Shown: positions 54,552-62,350 of the stretch, piece after piece
Layout: every line of letters starts with the position of its first letter
Numbering within the stretch: the first letter of the stretch is position 1
NCBI RefSeq assembly: GCF_009758175.1
Contig: NZ_WRPM01000095.1
Span: 1 to 64,000, forward strand
Length of the DNA stretch: 64,000 nucleotides
Source: Nesterenkonia alkaliphila
Lineage (GTDB): Bacteria > Actinomycetota > Actinomycetes > Actinomycetales > Micrococcaceae
Reading direction: 5' to 3'
Program-made: the position numbers and the translations under genes
Notes under the pieces: model-generated
Databases searched by the model: none
The model's input: only the letters and a program-made list of their open reading frames with translations
Told to the model about the DNA's origin: nothing

Positions 54552-55466
54552 TCAGTTTTCGTCCTCAGCGCCGTCGTCGACATCCTCGTCACCCTCGTCC
54601 TCGGGGTCAGCACCCTCGTCCGGGGTCTCGGAGTGGAACCAGGCTTCCCGGATCTCCTCCAGGGTGCCTTCGGCATCAAGGGCGGCGAGCACCTCGTTGA
54701 CCGCCTCGATGAGCTCCTGGTTCTCCAGGTGCGCGGCGATGCCCAGCTGCTCGCCGGTGTCGATCTCCTCCACGAACTCATAGGCCGCATCGTCGCCGGT
54801 CTGGTAGCCGATGATCGAGATATTGCCGATCAGCGCCTCCACCTGACCAGCCTCCAGACCCTGCAGCAGCAGTCCGGAGTCCTCATACTCAGTGACGTCC
54901 AGGCCGAGCTCCTCGGCGGCGTAGGTGTGCCCGGTGGTGCCGTTCTGCACGCCCACCGGCACTCCGTCCAGGTCATCGGTGGAGGAGATGCCGGAGTCGG
55001 TGGTGGCCAGCAGCCCCAGGTTGTCATCCAGGTAGGGGTCGCTGAAGAGCATGTTCCCGGCCCGTTCCTCGGTGATGGACATACCTGAGATCACCAGGTC
55101 ACAGTTCTCAGATTCCAGGGCAAGCCCGGACTCCAGACCCTCCCAGGAGGATTCGATGAGCTCCAGCTCCAAGCCCAGCGCCCCGGCGATGGCGGCAGCG
55201 ATGTCGATGTCGTAACCCACCACATTGCCCTCGGTGTCGTAGTACTCGAACGGCGGGTAGGGCACATCGGCGCAGACCTGCAGCACGCCCTCCTCCAGGG
55301 TCTCAACCTCGGCGTCGATCTCCACATCGGTCTCCACCTCAGTCTCAGCCTCGGCATCACCGTTTTCCTCGTCATCGCCACAGGCGCTCAGTGCCAGTAC
55401 GGCCACAGAGGCTAGGGCCAGCGGCTTCAGCCACCGGTTTTCGGTCAGCTCGGTCATGCTCGGCAT
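54552..55466 (-). CDS. Family 3 solute-binding lipoprotein for amino acids
   Basis: The signal ends in lipobox ALSACG. An acidic spacer of Glu/Asp follows, then the SBP_bac_3 body with YPPFEYYDTEGNVVGYDIDI, the substrate-contact ISGMSITEERAGNMLFSDPY, and VGVQNGTTGHTYA. An acidic tail (EDEGDEDVDDGAEDEN) closes it. It precedes permease and ATPase genes and likely binds cystine, glutamine or a similar amino acid; the choice cannot be made from sequence alone. Confidence 0.93.
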   Translation of the reverse strand: MPSMTELTENRWLKPLALASVAVLALSACGDDEENGDAEAETEVETDVEIDAEVETLEEGVLQVCADVPYPPFEYYDTEGNVVGYDIDIAAAIAGALGLELELIESSWEGLESGLALESENCDLVISGMSITEERAGNMLFSDPYLDDNLGLLATTDSGISSTDDLDGVPVGVQNGTTGHTYAAEELGLDVTEYEDSGLLLQGLEAGQVEALIGNISIIGYQTGDDAAYEFVEEIDTGEQLGIAAHLENQELIEAVNEVLAALDAEGTLEEIREAWFHSETPDEGADPEDEGDEDVDDGAEDEN

Positions 55467-55539
55467 GTGGTTCTCCCGGTTCGAATGGTGCGTGCCGCTT
55501 CCAGGGCGGTGCGGTACATAGTGTGAGTAACGTCTGGTG

Positions 55540-55545
55540 ATTATA
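55540..55545 (-). promoter_or_regulatory. Consensus -10 (TATAAT) of the amino acid importer
   Basis: A perfect TATAAT lies on the minus strand about 75 nt before the binding-protein start; a clear -35 is not visible. Confidence 0.6.
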
Positions 55546-55576
55546 GACAGGCTGGGTGTTTCGGGTACATGTCACC

Positions 55577-56029
55577 CTATGAGAGGGCGACGAGCGCCTG
55601 GGACTTGGTGAGCACCTTGGCCCGCTCCTCACCGTCCACCAGTTCCACCGTGAGGTCGATCCGGGCGGTGCCGGCTGCCTCATCCAGCTTGCCCACCTTT
55701 GCGGTGATCTCCAGCTGTGCGGTGGGGGTATCGGGCGATCCTTGGGTGGGGTCAGGCACGGGGACCGGTTTGCTGAACCGGGTCTGGTAGTCGGTGACTG
55801 CTGCCGGATCACCGGCCCAGTCGCCCACCAGCCCCACGGCCGCTCCCATGGTGAGCATGCCGTGGGCGATCACGCCCGGCAGCCCGACCTGCTGGGCGAA
55901 GCGTTCGTTCCAGTGGATCGGGTTGTGGTCTCCGCTGGCGGCGGCGTAGCGGATCAGATCGGCACGGGAGAGCTGCACTGTGCGGGTCCCGATGATCTGG
56001 CCCTTCTCCAGGTCTGCGAGCTTCGGCAT
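55577..56029 (-). CDS. hadB: MaoC-like dehydratase, HadB type
   Basis: The 150-residue hot-dog protein carries the R-hydratase pattern IRYAAASGDHNPIHWNERFA with the catalytic Asp/His, then GVIAHGMLTMGAAV. In mycobacteria HadB dehydrates 3-hydroxyacyl-ACP. It follows the HadA-like gene, sharing TGATG. Confidence 0.9.
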   Translation of the reverse strand: MPKLADLEKGQIIGTRTVQLSRADLIRYAAASGDHNPIHWNERFAQQVGLPGVIAHGMLTMGAAVGLVGDWAGDPAAVTDYQTRFSKPVPVPDPTQGSPDTPTAQLEITAKVGKLDEAAGTARIDLTVELVDGEERAKVLTKSQALVALS

Positions 56030-56493
56030 CAGGCCTCTCCTTCTTCCTCACCACGGACCAGGAGGGTCGAGGTGACTGTGGCGCGTGGGGCGTCGTCGTA
56101 GGTTGTGATCTCAGTGACGGTGGTGACCATGGCACCGGTACCCATCACCCGGATCCGCTCCAACGTGGTGGCGGCGGTGAGGGTCTCCCCTGCGGTGATC
56201 GGGGCGTGGTGGCTGAAGCGCTCCTCGGCGTGGACCACCCGGGAGAAGTCGATGCCGGCCTCGGGATCGGTGACGGCGGCAGCCTCGGCACGCTGGGCGA
56301 TGACCACGGCGAATGTGGGCGGGGCGATCAGGTCCCGGTGGCCCAGCTGGACAGCCGCGTCGACACTGTGGTGCGCGGGGTGGTCGGCCTGCACGGCAGT
56401 GGCGAACTCGCGGATCGCCTCACGTCCCACCTGGTACTGCACGGGCGGGTAGCTGTGGCCCTCCCTCGCGGTGCTGATGCTCACGGTCTTCAC
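56029..56493 (-). CDS. hadA: MaoC-like dehydratase, HadA type
   Basis: The 154-residue hot-dog protein (PPVQYQVGREAIREFATAVQ, VVHAEERFSHHAPITAGETL) resembles HadA, the non-catalytic or substrate-binding partner of HadB. I chose the GTG at 56493 because it overlaps the upstream gene's stop as GTGA. An in-frame GTG three codons later is the alternative. Confidence 0.87.
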   Translation of the reverse strand: MKTVSISTAREGHSYPPVQYQVGREAIREFATAVQADHPAHHSVDAAVQLGHRDLIAPPTFAVVIAQRAEAAAVTDPEAGIDFSRVVHAEERFSHHAPITAGETLTAATTLERIRVMGTGAMVTTVTEITTYDDAPRATVTSTLLVRGEEEGEA

Positions 56494-56789
56494 TCGCTTC
56501 CTGCCGCACCCTGGCGGCTGCGCCGGGTCCCCGGCTGGTTCTCTTGGTTCTTTCTGTCCCGGAGGATCTGGGCGGCTTGTCGCCGGCGCAGTCCGATCCC
56601 GGTGAGGTGACTCAGTATTCCGGCCCCGATCAGGCCCATCCCGGCGTTCCTCAGGGCAGTGGATTCCGCTGGGGCAGCGGCGATGACCGCGATGATCCCC
56701 AGGAAGGTGGCGGCCATACCGACGATCAGCGCCACCCTGTAGGCACGGGTTCCGGAGGTCCACGGGTCAAAGGCGGGCTGCTGGCTCAT
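56490..56789 (-). CDS. Small two-helix membrane protein
   Basis: The 99-residue product has two hydrophobic segments, about 18-40 and 48-68. It begins MSQQPAFDPWTSGTRAYRVA and ends in a basic, Gln-rich tail. No function is known. Coupling to the HadA-like gene by GTGA suggests one operon. Confidence 0.75.
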   Translation of the reverse strand: MSQQPAFDPWTSGTRAYRVALIVGMAATFLGIIAVIAAAPAESTALRNAGMGLIGAGILSHLTGIGLRRRQAAQILRDRKNQENQPGTRRSRQGAAGSE

Positions 56790-56843
56790 AGCCCGTTCAT
56801 CCTACCGGCCGCGATGCTCCGCAGCCCGAGGGGAGGAGCTACT

Positions 56844-56849
56844 TAGACT
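56844..56849 (+). promoter_or_regulatory. -10 hexamer for leaderless ywaF-like gene
   Basis: TAGACT lies 6 nt before the GTG at 56856. Confidence 0.7.
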
Positions 56850-56855
56850 GAGCAC

Positions 56856-57647
56856 GTGACACCTGTGACGCTCTCAACCCAGCCCCCAGAGGTGTTCGGC
56901 GGGCTACACCTGGGCCTACTGGGGCTCACCGCGATGCTGAGCATCCTGGTGCTCTGGGCCGCCCGGCGGGCGCGGGGCAGTGATGCCCTGGACCGGGTGC
57001 TGAGGGCTTCGGGGTGGGTGCTGCTGGGCTGTTCAGTGCTCTACAGTGTTTGGCTGCTGTTGCCAGGGAACTGGCATGTGGCGGATTCGCTGCCGCTGCA
57101 CTATTCGGATGCGCTGCGGTTCGTCACGGCGGTGGCGCTGATCTGGCGGGTCAAATGGGCGGTGATGGTCTCCTACTTTTGGGGACTGACGTTGAATCCA
57201 CAGGCGGTGATCACCCCTCATCAGACCATGCTGAGCACTGATCCTGTGCAGTTCACCTTCTACTGGGGGCTGCACATTGCGGTGTGGCTGGCCCCGCTGG
57301 CCCTGGTATGGGGTGCGGGGCACCGGCCGGACTGGAGGGGCTTCGGCCTGGCCTATTCTGCCGCTTTCGCCTGGGCGATGCTGGTGATGCCCATCAATGC
57401 GCAGCTGGGCACCAACTACGCCTTTGTGAACCGCCCACCGGACGGCGCCTCCCTGGTGGACTTCCTGGGACCGTGGCCGGTGTACCTGGGGTGGATCGGG
57501 CTGATGATGGCCGCAGTGTGGGCTGCAATGACCTGGCCCTGGACCCGGACTCGCACCCGGCCTCGCCCTCGGACTCGCCCAGCGCGGGAAACGGATAAGG
57601 ACGACGCCGCCCCACACCAGGCATCATCTGCCCTCACTTCCCGCTGA
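56856..57647 (+). CDS. YwaF/TIGR02206-family membrane protein
   Basis: The 263-residue protein has six to seven membrane helices. The conserved family segments LPLHYSDALRFVTAVALIWR and YFWGLTLNPQAVITPH are present, with FVNRPPDGASLVDFLGPWPVY further on. The family is related to eukaryotic TMEM164, and its bacterial activity is not established. The C-terminal tail is rich in Arg/Thr/Pro. The GTG start follows a -10 hexamer by 6 nt. Confidence 0.88.
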   Translation: MTPVTLSTQPPEVFGGLHLGLLGLTAMLSILVLWAARRARGSDALDRVLRASGWVLLGCSVLYSVWLLLPGNWHVADSLPLHYSDALRFVTAVALIWRVKWAVMVSYFWGLTLNPQAVITPHQTMLSTDPVQFTFYWGLHIAVWLAPLALVWGAGHRPDWRGFGLAYSAAFAWAMLVMPINAQLGTNYAFVNRPPDGASLVDFLGPWPVYLGWIGLMMAAVWAAMTWPWTRTRTRPRPRTRPARETDKDDAAPHQASSALTSR

Positions 57648-57677
57648 GAGCCCTCAACTGGGGCCTGGAGCGGGGGT

Positions 57678-58697
57678 TCAGCCCAGGAGCCGGAGGGCTC
57701 GCGGCTGGAGAAGAACTTCTACTTGGCATTGACGGTCCGCTCCGGCGACCAGCTCATCACCGTCGGCATAGATCGGCACCTGTGGCGGGACATCGACGAG
57801 GACCCGCTGATGCTGGTCTGTTTTCAGGGGCCTGAGCATTGAATGGCCCCGCAGCATCAGCAGGGGGAACAGTGCCACCAGACCGGGGCGGGATAGGGGC
57901 TGCACCACTGAGAGATCCAGGAGGCCATCATCGGCGCGCGCACCAGGGGCCAACGGGATGCCGCCGCCGATGAACGGGCCGTTCTGGAGGCACACTAGAG
58001 CAGAGTCTCTGCGTTCGGCGTTCTCCCCGTCCACTGTGATGCTGAAGGGGATGGGTCGGAAGCTTGGGACTGTCTGAGCCAGGGCGGTGAGATAGCGCAG
58101 GGGCCCTGGGACAGCTCTGAGCTGGTTGGCGCGCTGGTTGACCCGGGCGTCGAAGCCGATGTTCACGGAATTGGCCGCCCAGCATTCCTGCGGCGGCTGG
58201 CCTGCCGCTGTGATCCGGACTCGCAGTGCATCGACTTCCGCAGTGGCCAGCTCCGGCTGCCCGAGATGGTGAAGCAGGTTTCTCAAGGTCTTGATGGTGG
58301 CGCGCCGAGCAATCCCGGCCCCTCGCGCGAAGTCGTTGCCCGTGCCGGTGGGCACCACACCCAGAGGAACCTGCGTTCCGGCCAGAAGCTGCACGGCGGC
58401 GTGCACCATGCCGTCGCCGCCGAAGATGACGACCGCATCCGCACCTGCTCCGATGATTTCGTGCGCCTGCCGCAGCTGTTCCTGGTGGTCAGTGGGGTCG
58501 GGCACGATCAGTTTGAGGTCGGGACTGGCGTACTCAGCGAGGTGGCGCTGGATCCGCGCAGCGTGTCGGCCCTGGCCCGCCGCAGGATTCAGAAGCACCA
58601 GAACCGTGCGGTGCTGGCCGGTGAAGCGGCCGCCCAAGGTCTCGGCTACGTTCACCGCTCCACCGAGCTGATGGTTCTTGCTGCGGTGAGGACCCAC
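57678..58697 (-). CDS. Diacylglycerol/sphingosine-type lipid kinase (DagK/YegS family)
   Basis: The DAGK catalytic domain has LLNPAAGQGRHAARIQRHL, VVIFGGDGMVHAAVQLL and GVVPTGTGNDFARGAGI, the P-loop-like glycine motifs binding ATP. The C-terminal domain includes ALVCLQNGPFIGGGIPLAP and ends with YADGDEL. It phosphorylates diacylglycerol or a related lipid. The first start codon (GTG 58697) gives 339 residues; a GTG at 58655 (VNVAETLGG) is closer to the usual family length. Confidence 0.92.
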   Translation of the reverse strand: MGPHRSKNHQLGGAVNVAETLGGRFTGQHRTVLVLLNPAAGQGRHAARIQRHLAEYASPDLKLIVPDPTDHQEQLRQAHEIIGAGADAVVIFGGDGMVHAAVQLLAGTQVPLGVVPTGTGNDFARGAGIARRATIKTLRNLLHHLGQPELATAEVDALRVRITAAGQPPQECWAANSVNIGFDARVNQRANQLRAVPGPLRYLTALAQTVPSFRPIPFSITVDGENAERRDSALVCLQNGPFIGGGIPLAPGARADDGLLDLSVVQPLSRPGLVALFPLLMLRGHSMLRPLKTDQHQRVLVDVPPQVPIYADGDELVAGADRQCQVEVLLQPRALRLLG

Positions 58698-58804
58698 ACC
58701 ATCTTGGGCTGTTCAGCGGATTCCATCTATGCCGTTTCCTCACTGCTCGGACCACTCTTGCCTGCACCAGGCATCTCGGAGTCGATCCTATCCGTGACCC
58801 TGCA

Positions 58805-58810
58805 TACAGT
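58805..58810 (+). promoter_or_regulatory. -10 hexamer of the methyltransferase remnant
   Basis: TACAGT lies 7 nt before the ATG at 58818, as in the intact leaderless genes. Confidence 0.5.
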
Positions 58811-58817
58811 TGACCCT

Positions 58818-59130
58818 ATGATTTATCAGGACCCGCTGGCTTATCTGGTCGGCCTCGAAGGTGTGGCGCTGCTCGACGGGTGGGCAGCGCCACCAGCTCG
58901 GCGAGTACCTGCGCCCGGCCTTGAACCTGGGCTTCCAGGTCAGGCGGTGTGAGGAGCCTCGCGTCAGCCATGCGACCGGACCGGAGCCCGAACCGACTGC
59001 GGATATTGGGGACTGGCAGAACTGGCCATGGTCGCTGATGGCTTATATGCCGGGAGCGACTCACGCCGCCAGCGGCCGACCCTCACTGATCCCCTGGCAT
59101 TTTCGACTCCCCGAGGAGCACCAGGGGTAG
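58818..59130 (+). pseudogene. SAM-dependent methyltransferase with internal deletion
   Basis: The ATG at 58818 begins MIYQDPLAYLVGLEGVALLD, the N-terminus of a common actinobacterial class I methyltransferase family. After GW the frame is lost and stops at 58952. In the next frame, from about 58880 to 59130, QLGEYLRPALNLGFQVRRCE and then DWQNWPWSLMAYMPGA and PWHFRL resemble the C-terminus of the same family. The SAM-binding core is missing. Between the two ends most of the gene has been deleted out of frame. Identification is by recall of the family and not searched. Confidence 0.65.
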
Positions 59131-59189
59131 GTGTTCCGATGTGATCGCCAGGCCCAGCTGGTGAGACAGGAACCCGCCGATGGGAAGCA

Positions 59190-60311
59190 CTACAACTTGC
59201 GCTGCCAGACACCTTCGACGCTGGCGACCTGGAACCCGATGCGCTTATTGATGGCGAGCATGTGGTGATTCTCATCTGCATTCCACGTGTGAATCCGCTG
59301 CACCTGAGGATGCTCGCGGACCAGGAAGTCCAAGTTCGCAGCCTTCACCCACAGGCCCAGGCGCTTACCGCGATGCTCACCATGGACTAAGGTCTCATGC
59401 TGGTAGGCAGCGATTCGACCCTGGGGCACATTGAGCTCAGTAAAGGCCACCAGCGCACCACTCGGCACATGCTCTACGGCACTGAGCAGGTAGCTGCGCC
59501 CAGACTTGGCGACCCGTTCGTCATTCTGGCGCACTCGGTCAGCGTCCCAAACTTCCTCCTCGAACTCCACCTCCCCGCTTGGCGTATCCACGCTCATTCG
59601 CTGGTACAGGGCAGCCATGGCATCCAACCGGCCCTCTGGCGTGCGGTTCGCCCACTGCAGCAGGCGATAGTCCGAGCCTGCCTTCATCTCAGCCTCCGCG
59701 ATCCAAGATGCCGTTGCGCCGGCCGAGACTGGGAGGAACAGGGTGGACTGCTGCTCCACCTGCTCCACGGTGAAGCCGTGTCTACTGGCGAAGCGGGTGA
59801 TGTGATCGGCAGCCACAGCGCCGGACTCCGTGGCTGGGATCATGCGATCCTCACCTTCGGCAGGTTCGCGGTGGATGGCATAGGCGATAACCGTGGCCCG
59901 TCCCGCCTCGCGGGTGACCTGCTCCGTCTCGAACCACAGTGCGGAACCGATCCCCTTGCCACGATGCGCGGCCCGCACCACGGGGTCAAACTCCACGAGA
60001 TGCTGGTTGTCTTTTAGCGGCATACCTAGAAAAGCAAGGCCCAGGTAGTCATTCGGATCGATGGGAAGTCCAGTCTCGTCGCACTTCTCCGCGGGCAGAT
60101 CAGCCGGAACTGCTGCCACATAGGATTTGCCCCACAGCCGTTGGTCTGTCAGGTTTGGCCAGGTGTTCACAGCTGGGGAGACCATATCGTCATGGTCGAA
60201 CGCCTCGAGGTGCCATTCCCGATTCAAGTCGGTCCATGCCCGATGCCACGCTGGAATCGGTCCGGTCGAATCCGGGGGGAGTTCGATGCGGACAACACGG
60301 TAGGCGCTCAT
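59190..60311 (-). CDS. Two-domain GNAT N-acetyltransferase
   Basis: The 373-residue protein has two GNAT folds. Domain 1 has an acetyl-CoA loop at RAAHRGKGIGSALW. Domain 2 has HRGKRLGLWVKAANLDFLVR and ends HTWNADENHHMLAINKRIGF. This arrangement resembles aminoglycoside- or mycothiol-type dual GNATs, but no specific substrate is indicated. A minus-strand TAGGGT 8 nt before the ATG suggests leaderless expression. Confidence 0.9.
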   Translation of the reverse strand: MSAYRVVRIELPPDSTGPIPAWHRAWTDLNREWHLEAFDHDDMVSPAVNTWPNLTDQRLWGKSYVAAVPADLPAEKCDETGLPIDPNDYLGLAFLGMPLKDNQHLVEFDPVVRAAHRGKGIGSALWFETEQVTREAGRATVIAYAIHREPAEGEDRMIPATESGAVAADHITRFASRHGFTVEQVEQQSTLFLPVSAGATASWIAEAEMKAGSDYRLLQWANRTPEGRLDAMAALYQRMSVDTPSGEVEFEEEVWDADRVRQNDERVAKSGRSYLLSAVEHVPSGALVAFTELNVPQGRIAAYQHETLVHGEHRGKRLGLWVKAANLDFLVREHPQVQRIHTWNADENHHMLAINKRIGFQVASVEGVWQRKL

Positions 60312-60398
60312 AGCTCATGACCCTATATCAGGGGCAGGAACCGCAGATCCAGCCGATGGGGCCCATCTTCGCCGACCTCGTAGGGGTTACCGGGCAGC

Positions 60399-60439
60399 GG
60401 TGGCGGGGCTCGATCCCGCGACCTCACGATTATGAGTGG
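60399..60439 (-). repeat. tRNA-Met-like 3' half, copy A (candidate attachment-site remnant)
   Basis: On the minus strand the segment reads from CCACTCATAATCGTG (CAT anticodon loop and 3' stem) through GCGGG-ATCGAGC-CCCGC (T arm with intact stem). The 5' half is absent. It matches copy B at 62310-62350 in 38 of 41 positions, in the same orientation. Confidence 0.7.
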
Positions 60440-60448
60440 GACAAGGAT

Positions 60449-61705
60449 CTACTCACCCAGGAGCGCCAGGGGAATCACAGCGATACCGTCTCGGGTGCGA
60501 TACGCTTCCTTGCCAGAATACAGCACCACCAGGTCCACCACTCGATCCGGCATCTGCTCACGCAACCACTTCAGATGCTTCAGGTGCTTCTCATCGACGT
60601 GGGCGGAAAGCTTTACCTCAATGCCCAAGACTGCACCGTCAAAACTCTCGACGATGAGATCGACCTCCTGCCGCCCACCCTTGGTTCTCAGGTGACCAAC
60701 TTTCGCCCAGGCAGCGCCTGCAGCGACGCGCACCGATAGCGTCGCCAGGCTCTCAAACAGTGGCCCTGCCATAGATGCCCCCCGAGAGTCGCTCAGACTC
60801 GAGGCTGACAGACCCAAGAGATGAGCGGCAATCCCCGGATCAGCCAGTTGATGCTTCTCAGAGAACTGCAACCATTTAAAAGGGTTGTTGAGAGCAGGCG
60901 CCCAAGCTGGAACAGGGTCAAGGAGCCACAGCTGCCTCAGATGGTCGCGGTAGGCGATAGTGGTGGTTTTCGCCGGTTGATGCCCATCACCGCTAGTGGT
61001 GGCGTCCAAGATGGTGGAGTATGTGGCAGTTGTGGAGGATGCAGCTGCGTAGGCTGCCATCCATCGCCGAAGAGTCTCCGGCCGCCGAACTGAGAATCCC
61101 TGCTCGGGCAGGTCTTGGTCAATGATCCGCTGAATATATGTCCCCACAGCTCGCGATGCCTGGCGCTCCGAGAGTCTCTGCAGATCCGGGAAACCGCTCT
61201 GCACGATGGCACGATAGTAATCGGCCGCCGTCACGGAGGAAGCCCCAGAGATCTTCCCGGCTTTCCCCTCAAGTAAAGCTCTCAAGCTCACCACTGGAGC
61301 AACGGCACCTCTCTCATACAAGGCCATAGGACGCATCCGCACTGAGTCAATACGGCCAGCACCCGAGTGTGTCCCCCGCCCAGTGTGAGGAGTTGCGCTC
61401 CCGGTGAGGAGGAAGCGGCCAGGTAATGCTCCTTCATCCACGCGGCGGCGCACGGAATCCCAGATCGGCTGATAGTGCTGCCACTCGTCAATGAGCAGCG
61501 TTCCGTCAGGAGCATCCTCGAACTGAGGGTCGGCCAAAAGCAGGGCGCGTTCCGCCTCGTCATCGAGCCGCCATGTCTTCACAGCTCGACGGCGCGCGGT
61601 CTCAGTCTTGCCCACCCCCTTGGGACCATCAAGCGCAATCGCCGGCTGGAACTGCATCAGCTCGTCCAGCTGGGTGTCTACCGTGCGTCGAAGATACTCT
61701 TGCAC
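60449..61705 (-). CDS. AAA_14 / DUF4143 ATPase
   Basis: The 418-residue protein has an AAA_14 ATPase domain with Walker A DGPKGVGKTET and Walker B TLLIDEWQHYQ. A C-terminal DUF4143 domain carries a nuclease-like EVDLIVESFDGAVLGIEVKL (D...ExK). Such proteins are widespread in prokaryotes, often orphan, and proposed to be defence- or toxin-like, though unproven. I chose the GTG at 61705, one codon after a TTG. Three 23-bp direct repeats lie just upstream. The gene ends 10 bp from tRNA-like copy A and looks like cargo of an inserted element. Confidence 0.9.
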   Translation of the reverse strand: MQEYLRRTVDTQLDELMQFQPAIALDGPKGVGKTETARRRAVKTWRLDDEAERALLLADPQFEDAPDGTLLIDEWQHYQPIWDSVRRRVDEGALPGRFLLTGSATPHTGRGTHSGAGRIDSVRMRPMALYERGAVAPVVSLRALLEGKAGKISGASSVTAADYYRAIVQSGFPDLQRLSERQASRAVGTYIQRIIDQDLPEQGFSVRRPETLRRWMAAYAAASSTTATYSTILDATTSGDGHQPAKTTTIAYRDHLRQLWLLDPVPAWAPALNNPFKWLQFSEKHQLADPGIAAHLLGLSASSLSDSRGASMAGPLFESLATLSVRVAAGAAWAKVGHLRTKGGRQEVDLIVESFDGAVLGIEVKLSAHVDEKHLKHLKWLREQMPDRVVDLVVLYSGKEAYRTRDGIAVIPLALLGE

Positions 61706-61722
61706 CAACCGTCCCTGCTTTC

Positions 61723-61791
61723 TACGCTACCTTTGGAACACCACTTACGATACCTCTAGAACACCACATACGCTACTTCTGGAACACAGTT
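61723..61791. repeat. Three 23-bp direct repeats (iterons) upstream of the DUF4143 ATPase
   Basis: Units start at 61723, 61746 and 61769 with exact 23-bp spacing. The consensus is TACGCTACCTCTGGAACACC, with 2-5 changes per unit. They begin 18 bp before the GTG start and probably bind a regulator. Confidence 0.9.
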
Positions 61792-61967
61792 CAAGCGATC
61801 CCGGATGCGGCACCCTCATCCAAGACCACCCCCGAGGAAGCGGCAGTCATCCACCACGGAGACTGGCACATGCCATTCCCGCCAACGGGCGGGCTATCGA
61901 GGCGACGGCTATCAACGCTGGGGCATCCAAACACCGCGTGGTCCCTCGACTCTCCTCTGTTGACGCA
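61792..61967. other. Gap without a supported gene
   Basis: The stretch between the iterons and the TetR remnant has no credible frame. It presumably holds the promoter of the ATPase gene. Confidence 0.4.
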
Positions 61968-62277
61968 TCAGTCTCTGAGGGAGGCGCCAAGAGCCTCCAG
62001 CACCAGAGCCTGCTCCCTGGAACCGAGCAGCGGAGCACCCGGGGCTCGGAACGCCGCCCCGGAGAGGATCACGCCGATGAGCAACTGGGCAGCCGCCTCG
62101 GCGTTAGGGGAATCTGCCAGCTCGCCGCGGTTCATGGCACGGCGGTAGATCTCGGCCAGTTGCCGGGCAGTGCCATCGAGGATGCTTGCCCGTAGCACCT
62201 CGGCCAGTTCGGCATCGTGAGCTGCTTCACCGCCGAGTGAGGCCAGCACAGCGACGGCATGAATGAAGCCCCCTACC
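61968..62277 (-). pseudogene. TetR-family regulator, C-terminal remnant
   Basis: The frame starting at GGFIHAVAVLASLGGEAAHD (about 62277) continues through ILDGTARQLAEIYRRAMNRG and AAQLLIGVILSGAAF, the C-terminal ligand-binding helices of TetR proteins. The N-terminal helix-turn-helix is missing, and no start codon with a Shine-Dalgarno is seen. The break lies next to tRNA-like copy B, so an insertion or deletion there removed the N-terminus. Confidence 0.7.
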
Positions 62278-62309
62278 TCCGCGTGATTCCGGGGAAGTAG
62301 AGGGCTTCT

Positions 62310-62350
62310 GGTGGTGGGTCTCGATCCCGCGACCCCACGATTATGAGTGG
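62310..62350 (-). repeat. tRNA-Met-like 3' half, copy B (candidate attachment-site remnant)
   Basis: On the minus strand it reads CCACTCATAATCGTG, then GCGGG-ATCGAGA-CCCAC and ACC(A), with one mismatch in the T stem. Its 5' part also supplies the last codons and stop of the adjoining PIN-domain frame. A 12-bp imperfect inverted repeat at 62265-62308 adjoins it. Confidence 0.7.

Noticed and set aside
58816-59064. An 82-codon minus-strand frame opposite the methyltransferase remnant
   Set aside because: No motif, and it is antisense to recognisable coding remnants.
58861-59130. An independent 89-codon plus-strand gene
   Set aside because: Its sequence resembles the C-terminus of the methyltransferase family whose N-terminus lies immediately upstream, so it is treated as part of one deleted gene.
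61573-62195. Plus-strand frames of about 190 codons across the ATPase 5' end, iterons and TetR remnant
   Set aside because: They cross several unrelated features and show no domain.
62265-62308. Inverted repeat GAAGCC...GGCTTC as a terminator
   Set aside because: One arm belongs to the TetR remnant coding sequence and the other to the tRNA-like junction, and no T tract follows. It is more likely a junction artefact.
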